This document shows positions 1 through 8,486 of a stretch of 53,988 nucleotides of DNA, piece by piece. The translations under genes and the position numbers were made by a program. The stretch covers positions 1 through 53,988 of IMG/VR virus record IMGVR_UViG_3300037502_002706; one strand, written 5' to 3'. The first letter of the stretch is position 1; every line of letters starts with the position of its first letter. The stretch is from a virus. The notes under the pieces are model-generated. The model did not search any database. It saw nothing but the letters and a program-made list of their open reading frames with translations, and was not told the origin of the DNA.

Positions 1-560
1 TCAAGGTATATGCGTTGCGTTCCTAAATCAGAAGCAAAATTTAATTGCGTATCGGTAGACTTGCTGCCAGAACCAAGGTTGGCGTTACCAGTCGTCGCAA
101 AATTAGTCCCATCAAACGTCAGCGCACTCCCGCTCGTCGCCACCTTACTGCCGTTGAGGTACAGGACGCCGTTGGCGGTGCCGCCGGAGAGGGTGAGGTC
201 GGAGGACAGCGTTAGCGCCGCTGCGCCAATAGTGCCCGTCAGCGTCGGGCTGGCCGACAGCACGTTGTTGCCCGTGCCGGTGTTGGTCACCGAGACCACC
301 GCCTTGCTCGCGTTCAAGGCCAGCGCGGTTGAGGCCGTCAGCGCCGACAGCGTGGTGGTGCCTGCCACCGTGAGGGCCGAAGGGTTGGTGCCCAGTTCCA
401 CCACGGAGCCGCCCGAGTCCTTGGTGAACAGGCGCTTGTCGGCGGTGTTGACGGCCAACTCCGCGCCGTTGGCGCTGTTGGTCAGATTGCCCGCGCTGGG
501 CAGGCTGGTGGCAGTGTTGCTCGCGTAGAGCAGGATGGGGGTGAAGCCGGATTGTGCCAT
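1..560 (-). CDS. Tail fibre-like protein, partial (C terminus beyond window)
   Basis: Open from an ATG at 560 to the left edge with no stop, so about 186 N-terminal residues are visible. The start is MAQSGFTPILLYASNTATSL. It continues with a low-complexity Ala/Ser/Thr/Gly-rich beta-repeat pattern that includes the phrases NTADKRLFTKDSGG and TNTGTGNNVLSASPTLTGT, typical of phage fibre stems. The NTADKRLFTKD phrase is common at the start of phage fibre/spike proteins. It follows the 115-residue gene by 6 bp and closes the visible end of the morphogenesis operon. The receptor-binding or chaperone tip, if present, is outside the window. Fibre assignment rests on composition and context; sugar-binding or cleaving activity cannot be judged. 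Confidence 0.75.
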   Translation of the reverse strand, partial: MAQSGFTPILLYASNTATSLPSAGNLTNSANGAELAVNTADKRLFTKDSGGSVVELGTNPSALTVAGTTTLSALTASTALALNASKAVVSVTNTGTGNNVLSASPTLTGTIGAAALTLSSDLTLSGGTANGVLYLNGSKVATSGSALTFDGTNFATTGNANLGSGSKSTDTQLNFASDLGTQRIYL

Positions 561-566
561 AGCGTG

Positions 567-914
567 TTACCTCAGATTTTCCAGTTTGTACAGCGTGCGC
601 AGGTGCAGCGCCACCAGCTCGTCCAGGATGTTCTCCAACGCGGGCACCCCGCGGGCGATCTCGCCCCGGTGTTCCGTTATCCACAGCATGTCCTTGCGCA
701 TGGACTCGGTGGCGTCCTCGGCGGGCTCTTTAACCGCCACGCCGAACGCGCCCTGGTACGCCTCGACGTACTTGTCCAGCTGGGTGATGAGTTCTTCATA
801 GAACTCGCCCAGTGCCTCGTGTCGCGCAAACGAGCCCGCGCCCGTTGCGCTCCAGTGCGCCAGGTGCGCGGTGTTGCGCAGCTTGAACCCGCGCTCAATC
901 AGTTTGTCAATCAT
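567..914 (-). CDS. Small helical phage protein, ferritin/Dps-like pattern (DUF5856-like)
   Basis: 115 residues from an ATG at 914. A GGAGGAG ribosome site about 10 bases upstream favours this start over a TTG at 935 that would extend into the preceding fibre gene. The protein is helical, with HLAHWSATGAGSFARHEALG followed by EFYEELITQLDKYVEAYQG. This H-x2-HW ... HE ... E-Y spacing resembles Dps/ferritin-like four-helix proteins and the phage family DUF5856. It sits between two fibre genes. I cannot tell whether it binds metal or is a virion or assembly factor; the family assignment is by eye. Confidence 0.6.
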   Translation of the reverse strand: MIDKLIERGFKLRNTAHLAHWSATGAGSFARHEALGEFYEELITQLDKYVEAYQGAFGVAVKEPAEDATESMRKDMLWITEHRGEIARGVPALENILDELVALHLRTLYKLENLR

Positions 915-915
915 C

Positions 916-3774
916 TCAGAACACTCCTCCGCCAATACCGCCCGTGGCGGTGAGCACCCCCGTCGAGGGGTTGAACGTCAACTTGGTCGAGCTCACCTTC
1001 TGCGGTAAGTTGCCAGTGTTGGCTGTGACCCAGGTCGGGTACACGGTCGCCGCGGCGCTTGTGTCGTCGGTGATGCCGGTGTTCACTGCGTTGGTTGCCG
1101 TGCCAACAGTGACTGATGATGGAGAAGTCCATTCCGGGGCCGAGTTCAAAACAGTGAGAAGGCTACCGTTGCTCCCGATTGATCTTGTAGCCAAAGAACT
1201 TGTGCCTGTAGCGAACAAAATGTCGCCAGACACATAAGACGTAATTCCTGTGCCGCCGGCGCTTGGCATGACATAAGACCATTCCGGCTGCGCATTGCCC
1301 GCAACAAGCACAAGACCGGAAGCGCCTATCGCTTTTTTGGACAAAGTTGTCGCGCCGCTTGCATACAAAATGTCGCCCGCGGTGTAGCTGCTCAGCCCCG
1401 TGCCGCCGTTGGTGGTGATGAGCGTGCCGGCCACCGTGATTGCGCCCTGCGTCGCCGTGCTGGGCGTCAGCCCCGTGGTGCCGAAGCTCAGCGACGTGAC
1501 CGCCACGCTGGTGGCCGCCGACCAGCTGGGTGCCGCGCCGGTGTTGCCCACTAGCATCTGCCCGGTGGTGCCAGCCGCCGTCACCTGCAGAGCGCTGGCG
1601 GTGTTGCCGTACACCACGCCGTTAGCGGTGAACGCGCTGGCTCCGGTGCCGCCGCGAGCCACCGACAGCTGGCCCGTCCAGCCCAACGTGAGCGAGGCCG
1701 CAGCGAGCAGCGCGGTGCTCGGCGCGCCGCCCAGCGTGAGCGTGACGTTGGTGTCGTCCACCTTGCTCAGCGCGGCCCCAGTGACCCACTCTGGCGCCGT
1801 GGCCCCGGCGTTGACCTTAAGCACCTGCAGCCCCGAGCCGATGCCGAGGAACGTCGTAGCCCCCGCGCCAGACTGGTAAGGCAGCGAGCCCGCCGCCCCG
1901 CCGGCGAGGTTGGTCGCCGTGCCCACCGCCAAAGCCGACTGCGCGGCGTTCTCCCAGCGTTGCTGGGGGCCGTCATAGACGATGACGTCGCCGTTGGTCA
2001 ACGTGCTGAACTGCACGTTTCCATCAGTGCCCCCCAAAACCGACCCGTAGGTAGGTCTGACAAACAAAATGCCGTTGGACGTGCCGACGTTGACCACCGC
2101 GGCCATCAACACAATCGCGTTGGGAACCGTTGGTTTGATCTTGGTCAGCCCGCCAGTCACCGCGGGGTTATAATACAGTTCGTCGCCCTGCACCCAAGTT
2201 TCAGCGCCGCCCGTGGTGTTCAGGTTTTTGACCTCGCCAAAAGCCACCACGAAAATCCAGTCGTTGTTGTTGCCAGATTCGGCTGCTAACCCCAAAACAT
2301 ACTGCGCCTGGTCTTTCGTCAGGCCCGTAGCTGGTGCTGCGGTCAGACCACCGGATGACCCCAAAGTACCGGTGAACATCACCACCTGGCCTTTGGTAAC
2401 CGCTGACGAACACTTGACGCGGTAAAACTGTTCTTCGCCGATCTTCTGCACCACGTTGCCATTCATCTGGAAGGCAAGGGTCTGGAATTGGTCGGTGTAG
2501 TCGTAGTACAGGCGCCCCGTGGCGTCAGAGGGCAGCGGGTTCTGCGTGGTGTTGAATTCGATGTAGAGCGGGCTGTCAATGCCAGCCGGAATCACGACCT
2601 CACCCGTGCCGTTGGGGTCGAGGGTGATGTTGCCGTTGGTGTTGGTGCTGCTCAGCGTGTTGCCGTCCAGCCGCAAGTTGTCCACGTTGAGCAGCGTGGA
2701 CACCGTGACCGCGCCGGTTGAGTCAGCGATGCTGGCTGCGACCGTGCCGTCCTTAGCCTTGAGGTTCGTCACCTCCAAGTTGGTCGTGTCCACCGTGGTG
2801 GCGTTGACGTCAGTAGCGTTGGCGGTGGTGAACGTGCCCGCGGCCGGCACGCTGCCGCCAATCACCGTGCTGTCAACGGTGCTGCCGGTGATGGTGGCGG
2901 AGGTTAGCGTCTTGCCGGTCAGCGTGGTCGGCACGTCCGCGTTGACCAGGGCGCGGAACGTCGGGTCAGCCGCACTGCCGGCGGCCGGGCCCGCAAACAC
3001 CGTGTTCGCCAACTGCGGCGACACCACCAGCGCCGAGCCCCACGTGGGCGCCCCGGTGCCGCCCGACACGAGCACCTGCCCCAGGTTGCCGGCGGGGCCG
3101 ATGTACAACCCGTCACCCCCGCTCCAAACTACCGCACCCGCATTTGGCACCAGCGACCGGGCAGTGCCGCCCTGGTCCAGCGGCAGAATACCGTCAACCT
3201 GAGTCTGGTCAGCCAGGTCCACCGCCGGGTGCCGGTGATCGGCGCGGGACAACGTGATGGCCACACCCGCCGAGCCAGTGCCGCTGAGCGCCAGCGGGGT
3301 CGCGCTGCTGAAGTCAGCCCCCAGCGTGACGTTGGTGTTCAACGCGCCGCCGCCCGTCAAGCCCGGCCCGGCAATAACCTGCCGGCTTTCAGGCACGTAG
3401 CCCGACACCGTCACCGCGGCCGAGGTAGCCGCCATGACTCGGCCCGTAGCGTCCACGGTCAGCACCGGCACCTGCGTGCTGCTGCCGTAGGTGCCAGGCG
3501 TGACGCCCGAGCTCGCGAGCTGGGTGGTGCCGATGCCGCCCGGGGCCACGCTCAGCGTGACGTTGCTGCTCAGCTGGCCGCCACCCTGCAGCCCCGTGCC
3601 CGCAATCACCTGCCGCGTGGTGGGCACCCCGGCCACCTGCAGCAGGTCGCCGGCGTAAATCTTGTACGACACCCCGTTCAGCGTGTACAGCAGCAAACCC
3701 TGCGCCGAAGCCTCCGGCGCGAACGGCAGCTGCGTGACGGTGGACGGGATGAGGTTGCTTGGTACCTGGGCCAT
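916..3774 (-). CDS. Large tail fibre protein
   Basis: 952 residues starting MAQVPSNLIPSTVTQLPFAP at an ATG at 3774, 5 bases after the stop of the upstream zinc-finger-like gene. Nearly the whole length is Gly/Thr/Ala/Val-rich beta-repeat. The repeated phrases RQVIAGTGLQGGGQLSSNVT and RQVIAGPGLTGGGALNTNVT occur near residues 50-160, and GGTGxSSYxxGDILxAxGxxxLxxxxIGxxGxxL occurs at least twice near the C terminus. These are hallmarks of phage fibre shafts and trimeric beta-structures. A mid-region (around residues 400-600) looks like a globular insert. It probably forms host-binding fibres. No enzymatic motif, C-terminal chaperone or intramolecular cleavage site was recognised. Confidence 0.8.
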   Translation of the reverse strand: MAQVPSNLIPSTVTQLPFAPEASAQGLLLYTLNGVSYKIYAGDLLQVAGVPTTRQVIAGTGLQGGGQLSSNVTLSVAPGGIGTTQLASSGVTPGTYGSSTQVPVLTVDATGRVMAATSAAVTVSGYVPESRQVIAGPGLTGGGALNTNVTLGADFSSATPLALSGTGSAGVAITLSRADHRHPAVDLADQTQVDGILPLDQGGTARSLVPNAGAVVWSGGDGLYIGPAGNLGQVLVSGGTGAPTWGSALVVSPQLANTVFAGPAAGSAADPTFRALVNADVPTTLTGKTLTSATITGSTVDSTVIGGSVPAAGTFTTANATDVNATTVDTTNLEVTNLKAKDGTVAASIADSTGAVTVSTLLNVDNLRLDGNTLSSTNTNGNITLDPNGTGEVVIPAGIDSPLYIEFNTTQNPLPSDATGRLYYDYTDQFQTLAFQMNGNVVQKIGEEQFYRVKCSSAVTKGQVVMFTGTLGSSGGLTAAPATGLTKDQAQYVLGLAAESGNNNDWIFVVAFGEVKNLNTTGGAETWVQGDELYYNPAVTGGLTKIKPTVPNAIVLMAAVVNVGTSNGILFVRPTYGSVLGGTDGNVQFSTLTNGDVIVYDGPQQRWENAAQSALAVGTATNLAGGAAGSLPYQSGAGATTFLGIGSGLQVLKVNAGATAPEWVTGAALSKVDDTNVTLTLGGAPSTALLAAASLTLGWTGQLSVARGGTGASAFTANGVVYGNTASALQVTAAGTTGQMLVGNTGAAPSWSAATSVAVTSLSFGTTGLTPSTATQGAITVAGTLITTNGGTGLSSYTAGDILYASGATTLSKKAIGASGLVLVAGNAQPEWSYVMPSAGGTGITSYVSGDILFATGTSSLATRSIGSNGSLLTVLNSAPEWTSPSSVTVGTATNAVNTGITDDTSAAATVYPTWVTANTGNLPQKVSSTKLTFNPSTGVLTATGGIGGGVF

Positions 3775-3779
3775 GGCGC

Positions 3780-4088
3780 TCAGTCAATGACGAACAGGAA
3801 CCGCTGGCCGTCTTCCGACACGATGAACTGGGTGCCGTCCTGCGTGATGAGACCCGAGGGGTGCGTGTTCAGCGGCGTGTCGGGCCGGTTGAATGGCAGC
3901 ACGATCTGGTCCTCAGCGCGAGGCGCGAGCCGGTACGGGTCGTAGTCGTCCGAGTCCTCTCGGCAGACCATCAAGTTGGGGTAGTTGGGGTCAGGCGTGA
4001 GCTCGGCTAGGCGCATTTTGCGCGAGCACCGGCCGCAGATGCCCAGGCCAAACGTGGACTCGCCCGCCGGGTCAATAAAAACGCTCAT
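3780..4088 (-). CDS. Small virion-associated protein with CxxC motif
   Basis: 102 residues. The ATG at 4088 overlaps the stop of the preceding adaptor-like gene as ATGA, indicating translational coupling. The N-terminal part has GLGICGRCSRKMRLAELTPD and a third cysteine in MVCREDSDDYDPYR, a pattern that could hold zinc or a structural metal. The C-terminal half has TPLNTHPSGLITQDGTQFIV, a beta-rich stretch. Genes of this shape are commonly found beside adaptor/tail genes in environmental podoviruses. A role in the connector or tail is inferred from position only. Confidence 0.7.
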   Translation of the reverse strand: MSVFIDPAGESTFGLGICGRCSRKMRLAELTPDPNYPNLMVCREDSDDYDPYRLAPRAEDQIVLPFNRPDTPLNTHPSGLITQDGTQFIVSEDGQRFLFVID

Positions 4089-5086
4089 TTGGTGTAGTAC
4101 CCGATGCGCGGCTGGATGAACGTCGGCGAGCCGTCGTTGTCACCGTCCCAGGCGCGCTGCAGCGAGGCCGCCGCCCGCTGCTCCAGCACGGGCACCAGCC
4201 CAGCGTCCACCTGCGGCGACTCGGCCGCCACCCGGGCCGCAAGCCCGTTGACTATCGCCTCCAGCCAGCGCTGCGGCACGTTCACGTCCTGGCGCAAGTT
4301 GGCGGTGTCCATGATGTGCCGATGGCGCCAGACGATGAGCTGCTGGTGCTCGGCGGCGCGGTTGGGCGCGGGCCACAGGTGCATGACCGGGCGGTTGATG
4401 TCGCGCTGGAACCAGTAAGTCAGCGGCCGCCCGAGGAACACCTTGTTGTTCTGCGCCACGTAGGTGTCGCGGTTGAGCACCCCCATCGGGATTTCCTGCG
4501 GCATCGTGCCCAGGTACACCTCGCTCGCCAGCCAAGGCGACGTGGTCGTGAAGCGGAAGTAGCGGTGCGGCTTGGCCGGAAAGATGTCGGTCCACGTCCA
4601 CTCGCCCGCACTTGCCGCTGTGGTCTGCGTGCCTACCGTGGTCCACACCAAGTCGTCGTCCGACACTTGGAACGTCAACGTCACGGCCGCCGCCAGCCAC
4701 TTGACACCCACCGTGTTCACCGTGGCCTCGCTGCCGTCCGCGTCAGCAAAGTCCACCTTGTACAGCGTGGTGGTGATGGTGGTGTTGTCAACGCCGGGGT
4801 CAAGCTCCTGCAGCGTGCGCAGGTTGGCGTTCAGCACCTCCACCGTGCCCAGGTCCAGCTCAACCTCGGGCTGGCCCTCGTAGAACGGGTAAATCTGCTC
4901 CTCAATGCACCAGCTGGGGGTTTTGATGCTCGCTAGGTCGCTGAGCAGCAAGTACAGCGACTCCAGCGCGTAGGTCTGCATCTCAGCGGTGATGCTCTGC
5001 GCGGGCAGGCGGCAGCGCCGAAAAGCATGGTCGACCACCTTCAACGCATTGAAGGAGGTCTCACTAATGGTGCCAGAAAACGCCAT
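4085..5086 (-). CDS. Adaptor/tail-tube-like protein with discoidin-like insert
   Basis: 333 residues when started at ATG 5086 (MAFSGTISETSFNALKVVDH), which has a GGAG site five bases upstream. A longer frame from 5104 lacks one. The N- and C-terminal helical parts (residues about 1-70 and 210-333) resemble head-tail adaptor proteins, with an ALESLYLLLSDLASIKTPSW segment near the start and HLWPAPNRAAEHQQLIVWR later. Between about residues 120 and 190 lies a beta-rich insert (LTFQVSDDDLVWTTVGTQTT, then W-T-W and PHRYFRFTTTSPW) resembling F5/8 type C (discoidin) carbohydrate-binding folds. It probably builds the neck/tail and may carry a sugar-binding decoration. The 110 bp before it (5087-5196) hold no gene. 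Confidence 0.7.
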   Translation of the reverse strand: MAFSGTISETSFNALKVVDHAFRRCRLPAQSITAEMQTYALESLYLLLSDLASIKTPSWCIEEQIYPFYEGQPEVELDLGTVEVLNANLRTLQELDPGVDNTTITTTLYKVDFADADGSEATVNTVGVKWLAAAVTLTFQVSDDDLVWTTVGTQTTAASAGEWTWTDIFPAKPHRYFRFTTTSPWLASEVYLGTMPQEIPMGVLNRDTYVAQNNKVFLGRPLTYWFQRDINRPVMHLWPAPNRAAEHQQLIVWRHRHIMDTANLRQDVNVPQRWLEAIVNGLAARVAAESPQVDAGLVPVLEQRAAASLQRAWDGDNDGSPTFIQPRIGYYTK

Positions 5087-5196
5087 ATCAACTCCGGTGT
5101 GCAACCCGGTCTCGCTATGGCTGCGCTGGTGCAGCGCGCCCCTGGTCAGGGTGCGTGAATTTTAGCCCCACGCGGTGCCGGGCAGCAAGGCTGCTC

Positions 5197-5583
5197 TCAG
5201 CGCTTGCCCGCTTTGCGGGCCTCGCTCAGGGCGATGGCCACGGCTTGCTTGCGGTTGGTGACCGTGGGGCCCGACTTGCTGCCGCTGTGCAACTCACCTG
5301 CCTTGTACTCGCCCATGACCTTGCCCACCTTAGCGGCGCCCGCCTTGGATACCGCTCCACCAACCTTGAAGCCGGCCCGCACATTGGGCACCGGACTGTC
5401 AACCATCTTGCGGTTGATGACGGCCGGCGCGCCGCCGCGCAGCGTGGCCTCGGGCGCTGGGGAGCGCTGGGTCTTGCCCGGGGCGGCGGGATGCGCACCC
5501 GAGACCGAACCCCCGCGGGCGTAGCCCTTGACGTAAGTCTTCTCAGGCCCGAAGTCGAACTCTTTGACGTAGGTGCAACCCAT
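5197..5583 (-). CDS. DUF6496-like small basic virion protein
   Basis: 128 residues, very basic. The C-terminal third reads VMGEYKAGELHSGSKSGPTV followed by TNRKQAVAIALSEARKAGKR, which matches the DUF6496 pattern (EyKaGeLhSGs...vknrkQAiAIALSEArkaGk) found in many phage and bacterial small proteins. The N-terminal part carries GYARGGSV at residues 20-27, a motif repeated in other predicted virion proteins of this genome. Start ATG 5583 is preceded by GGGAGC. Function is unknown; a DNA- or capsid-associated role is suggested by charge and by its place between capsid and tail genes. Confidence 0.75.
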   Translation of the reverse strand: MGCTYVKEFDFGPEKTYVKGYARGGSVSGAHPAAPGKTQRSPAPEATLRGGAPAVINRKMVDSPVPNVRAGFKVGGAVSKAGAAKVGKVMGEYKAGELHSGSKSGPTVTNRKQAVAIALSEARKAGKR

Positions 5584-5599
5584 GATGCGTGCTCCCGGT

Positions 5600-6010
5600 T
5601 TACGCCGTGGCGTAGGTCTTGATGGCCTCGATGACTATTGTGTAGCGGTCGCCAGCGGCGGCCCCCACCGTGCTGAACAGCACGTCGCCGGTCTTGCCCG
5701 CGCCCGCGTTGTTCGGCAGCCCGCCAAACGAGCTGTAGTCCATCAGGTAGAACTGGTTCTCAGGAATCGTCTCGCAGAGCAAGTCCGTAGACGCATCCCA
5801 CAAAATGTCCACCCCCATGCCCCAGGTCTGCACCCAGAGCTTGTTGATCTTCACCCCATTGCAGGCCAACCCCGCAGCGTTCGGGTTCAGCGCTGAGACG
5901 TCAATCTTGACGACCCCGCTCTCGCCCGTGCTGTCGCTGATGTTGGTGAACTTGCCGATGAACAGCCGCTCACCGTCAAGAATTGTCTGTGACGTTACTG
6001 CGTCAGCCAT
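5600..6010 (-). CDS. Predicted virion structural protein
   Basis: 136 residues, start MADAVTSQTILDGERLFIGK at ATG 6010. The ATG lies 8 bases inside the end of the upstream 57-residue gene, so translation is probably coupled. The composition is beta-rich (IGKFTNISDSTGESGVVKID; KINKLWVQTWGMGVDILWD) with no charged helices, like capsid decoration or head-completion proteins. No known domain was recognised. It sits in the block between the capsid and adaptor genes. Confidence 0.65.
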   Translation of the reverse strand: MADAVTSQTILDGERLFIGKFTNISDSTGESGVVKIDVSALNPNAAGLACNGVKINKLWVQTWGMGVDILWDASTDLLCETIPENQFYLMDYSSFGGLPNNAGAGKTGDVLFSTVGAAAGDRYTIVIEAIKTYATA

Positions 6011-6176
6011 GTTGCTGCTCCTCGGCCGCCGGGGGCTCCGGCGCCGCTAGTCGGTTTATCAGCATTCCATACGCCTCGATCGTGCCCTGGGCCTTGAGCA
6101 TGAAGGCTTGCGCCTTCTGCATCTCGGCCTCTAGGTCACGAATCTCGGCGCGGAGGAACTCCTCAGTGATTTGCAT
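6003..6176 (-). CDS. 57-residue coiled-coil protein
   Basis: Short gene. Start ATG 6176 overlaps the upstream stop as TGATG, and the stop lies at 6003-6005 inside the next gene. Translation gives MQITEEFLRAEIRDLEAEMQ followed by KAQAFMLKAQGTIEAYGMLI and a Pro/Ala/Glu-rich tail. Heptad-like Leu/Ala/Met spacing predicts a coiled coil over most of the length. Tight overlap on both sides supports that it is translated. Likely a small assembly or structural factor; no homolog family recognised. Confidence 0.65.
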   Translation of the reverse strand: MQITEEFLRAEIRDLEAEMQKAQAFMLKAQGTIEAYGMLINRLAAPEPPAAEEQQHG

Positions 6177-6778
6177 CAGGGAGTGAAGGTTGCGTAAGCG
6201 GGAACGTAGTAGTCCGTGCCACCCACGCGCACCTTGATCGCCTTGGAAACTGTGGTGACCGCGCTTGCCGCGGGGGCAATGGTCGCGGCGGGGCCGGTCT
6301 CAATGTTCAGCAGGTTCTGCACCTCGCCCGTCTGTGAGCCGCTGTCGGTGACGCGGATGAACGCCGAAGCCGCCCCCAGCGTCACGTTGGAGCTGTAGTC
6401 GGTGTCCAGCTGCAGCACGGCCAGCGTGCCGCCCGGGGTAGTGGCCGAGCCGCCCAGCGTGGCGCGAATCGCGTTTGCCGCACCGGAAATGCTACCCCCG
6501 GTGTTGATTGAGGTGGAAATGTGGGCTCCGTTAATGGTGCCGCCGGCGGCTGCGCCTGCCCCGCTAACCACCGAGAAAGCTCGCAGCGTCTCACCTGAGC
6601 CGGTCGAGGTGAACGCCAAGCGGCTGTAGTTCAGGCGCGTGTCGCCGGTGGCAGCTGACGTCGTGCCGTAGGAGCTGGAGATGTTGCCCGCGGCGGTGAC
6701 CGCAATGGGCGCGGCGGAGGTGCCGCCAACGAACCCGTTCAGCGATGCGACCGGGCCGGTGAAGGTAGTGGTAGCCAT
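6176..6778 (-). CDS. Predicted structural (fibre/decoration-like) protein
   Basis: 200 residues from ATG 6778 with a GAGAGGAAC ribosome site. The sequence is Ala/Gly/Ser/Thr-rich and beta-like, beginning MATTTFTGPVASLNGFVGGT and ending with KVRVGGTDYYVPAYATFTP. The pattern of evenly spaced hydrophobic strands and the C-terminal YYVPAY phrase resemble phage surface, decoration or tail-spike head-binding proteins. It is the first gene after the capsid gene, separated by a 131-bp hairpin-bearing gap, which fits an abundant capsid-decorating role. This role is inference. Confidence 0.6.
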   Translation of the reverse strand: MATTTFTGPVASLNGFVGGTSAAPIAVTAAGNISSSYGTTSAATGDTRLNYSRLAFTSTGSGETLRAFSVVSGAGAAAGGTINGAHISTSINTGGSISGAANAIRATLGGSATTPGGTLAVLQLDTDYSSNVTLGAASAFIRVTDSGSQTGEVQNLLNIETGPAATIAPAASAVTTVSKAIKVRVGGTDYYVPAYATFTP

Positions 6779-6803
6779 TGTTCAGTTCCTCTCATGCGAG
6801 ATC

Positions 6804-6863
6804 GGCAGCGCAGTCTGCATGACGTCAGCCGGGGGCTGTCTGCGCTGCCGGGGGGTTCCCCGG
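6804..6863 (-). terminator. Hairpins downstream of the capsid gene
   Basis: The 131-bp gap after the capsid gene holds two inverted repeats. GGCAGCGCAG at 6804-6813 pairs perfectly with CTGCGCTGCC at 6840-6849, and CCGGGG at 6848-6853 pairs with CCCCGG at 6858-6863 around a four-base loop; they overlap by two bases. No T-run follows on the minus strand, so this is more likely a leaky attenuator or an mRNA-stabilising/processing structure than a strong terminator. It would let capsid transcript exceed that of the downstream tail genes. Confidence 0.5.
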
Positions 6864-6909
6864 AGGAGCGGCGGGCTTCTGACCCACCGCCCCGTGCACC
6901 GGACGCGGA

Positions 6910-7824
6910 TTAGACGCCCGGAGTCCCGTACACGCCGCGCGGGTCGGTCCAGCCGAGCACATAACGCTCGGTGGCCTTGTAGCGCATGCTGTCCGTTTCG
7001 AAGTCGCCTTCCATGGACTTCTCCAACCCACGACGCATCATGAGCTTGAGGCCCTCGGGGGCGTCGGTCTGCACCCACCAGGCGGTGGTCGACGTGATAC
7101 GCGACAGGTTGGCTTGACCCTCGGCCAGCAGCCCCATCGACTTGACGGGGTTGATGTCGTTGTCAGCCGTGCCGGTGCGCAGCGCGCTCTTGAGCAGCAC
7201 TTCGGCCTGGAACACGTTGGACGGGCCGGTGACGATCTTGCGCGGGGTGAGCCGGATGCGCTTGCCGTTGTTGTCAACAGCGTTGCGAATCTGGATCAGC
7301 ATCTGCTCAAGGGACGTCTGGCTCAGCGCCGCGGGCGTGGTCAGCAGGTTGCTGAACGTGCCGTTGACGATGGGGTGGTTGCTGACGTTCAGCGCCACGC
7401 CGTCGCCACCCGTGTACGAGCCGTTGAAGGCCCTGTTCAGGATGTTCGCGGCCAGCGTCTCCTTCGTCTCGATCAGCGACTGCGCCAAGTGCTTGGCGTA
7501 GGTCTGTCCGATACGAATGTGATCGCCGTCCTCGACCAGCACCTTGGTCAAAGCGAAGGCCAAGCCGTACACCTTGTACAGGTAGCGCTGCAAGAACAAC
7601 ACCCCACCCGACTGGTACGTCACCGCCATGCCGTCAGGCAGCTCGGGTGCCGCGCCGAACCCGTACAGGACGGGCTCTTCGTGGTAGTTGCGGGGAATGC
7701 CCTTCTGCTCGCGGAAGACACCCTTCCACTCGTCAGCGCGCTGCTCGTAAACGCCGTCGAACACCTCGTTCAGAATCGGCTCAACAACTGACCTAAAGTC
7801 AGTACTACGCATTGGGGTTGCCAT
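6910..7824 (-). CDS. Major capsid protein
   Basis: 304 residues. Start ATG 7824 has a near-perfect AAGGAGGT site, the strongest in this operon along with the scaffold's, consistent with an abundant protein. The content matches an HK97-fold head protein of the Mu gpT type: an N-terminal helical region (FRSVVEPILNEVFDGVYEQR), a P-domain-like long helix (YAKHLAQSLIETKETLAANI), and the late segment DAPEGLKLMMRRGLEKSMEG before the C-terminal strands. It lies downstream of scaffold and portal, in the expected order. It should form the icosahedral shell. Confidence 0.85.
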   Translation of the reverse strand: MATPMRSTDFRSVVEPILNEVFDGVYEQRADEWKGVFREQKGIPRNYHEEPVLYGFGAAPELPDGMAVTYQSGGVLFLQRYLYKVYGLAFALTKVLVEDGDHIRIGQTYAKHLAQSLIETKETLAANILNRAFNGSYTGGDGVALNVSNHPIVNGTFSNLLTTPAALSQTSLEQMLIQIRNAVDNNGKRIRLTPRKIVTGPSNVFQAEVLLKSALRTGTADNDINPVKSMGLLAEGQANLSRITSTTAWWVQTDAPEGLKLMMRRGLEKSMEGDFETDSMRYKATERYVLGWTDPRGVYGTPGV

Positions 7825-7846
7825 TTTGTGGTACCTCCTTCAGGGG

Positions 7847-8449
7847 TTAGACCGAGTTGACCGCAGCCTTGTAGTGGTGTTCGTTGATGCGAACAGTGGC
7901 CACTACGTAAGCGTCGGTCAGCGAGTCGTTGATGTTATAGGCGAAGCCGGTGATCTGGAACTGGCCCGAGGTCGCCTGGATCACGCCCAAGCGGGTGTTG
8001 CTCAAGCCGGTCTGGGTGCTGCCGCCGGGTGAGGCCACAGTCCAGTCGCACTCCTCGCCCACCGCGGTTTGCACCGTGGTGACGCCCGGAGTGCCCGGGT
8101 TGTTGTACTGCACGTCGAAGAGCGTTTCCGGGTCGTCGTAGACCCAGGCCACGATCTGCGTCGCGCCGGAAACCGCCCCCGGCCAGAACGGCGAGATGGT
8201 CGGCTTGCCGGTGGAGTCCAGGTACTGGCAACCGGCAAAAATGCCCAGCAGCGCGATGCCGTCCGTAGTGCCGGAGCGGGTACCGTCGCTGGAGCCGAGC
8301 TCGACGACGCCGGCGTCGGTGAGCTTCACGGGGTCGCCCGAGAAGACATTCACGTTGTACGTGGCGTCGATGGTGTAGGCCTTGGGCCGCATCTGTCCAC
8401 TGTTGTGGAACGAGGGCCTAAAGCCGAAAGGTGCGCTAGTCGATGACAT
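7847..8449 (-). CDS. Capsid-associated structural protein
   Basis: 200 residues, start MSSTSAPFGFRPSFHNSGQM at ATG 8449 with a GAGGAT site. It opens with the phrase S-APFGFRP-FH-SG, very common in small phage structural proteins encoded just before the capsid gene. The rest is beta-rich, with FAYNINDSLTDAYVVATVRI near the end. It is probably a head decoration or minor capsid protein; context rather than a named domain supports this. Confidence 0.7.
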   Translation of the reverse strand: MSSTSAPFGFRPSFHNSGQMRPKAYTIDATYNVNVFSGDPVKLTDAGVVELGSSDGTRSGTTDGIALLGIFAGCQYLDSTGKPTISPFWPGAVSGATQIVAWVYDDPETLFDVQYNNPGTPGVTTVQTAVGEECDWTVASPGGSTQTGLSNTRLGVIQATSGQFQITGFAYNINDSLTDAYVVATVRINEHHYKAAVNSV

Positions 8450-8486
8450 GGCAAATCCTCACGGTGGAGATGATTGAAACGTGCGG

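Noticed and set aside
1-560. Direct circular joining of the left partial fibre gene to the right edge
   Set aside because: Reading from position 1 into 53988 gives an Arg/Pro/Ser-rich frame antagonistic to the adaptor frame, so the ends are not contiguous.
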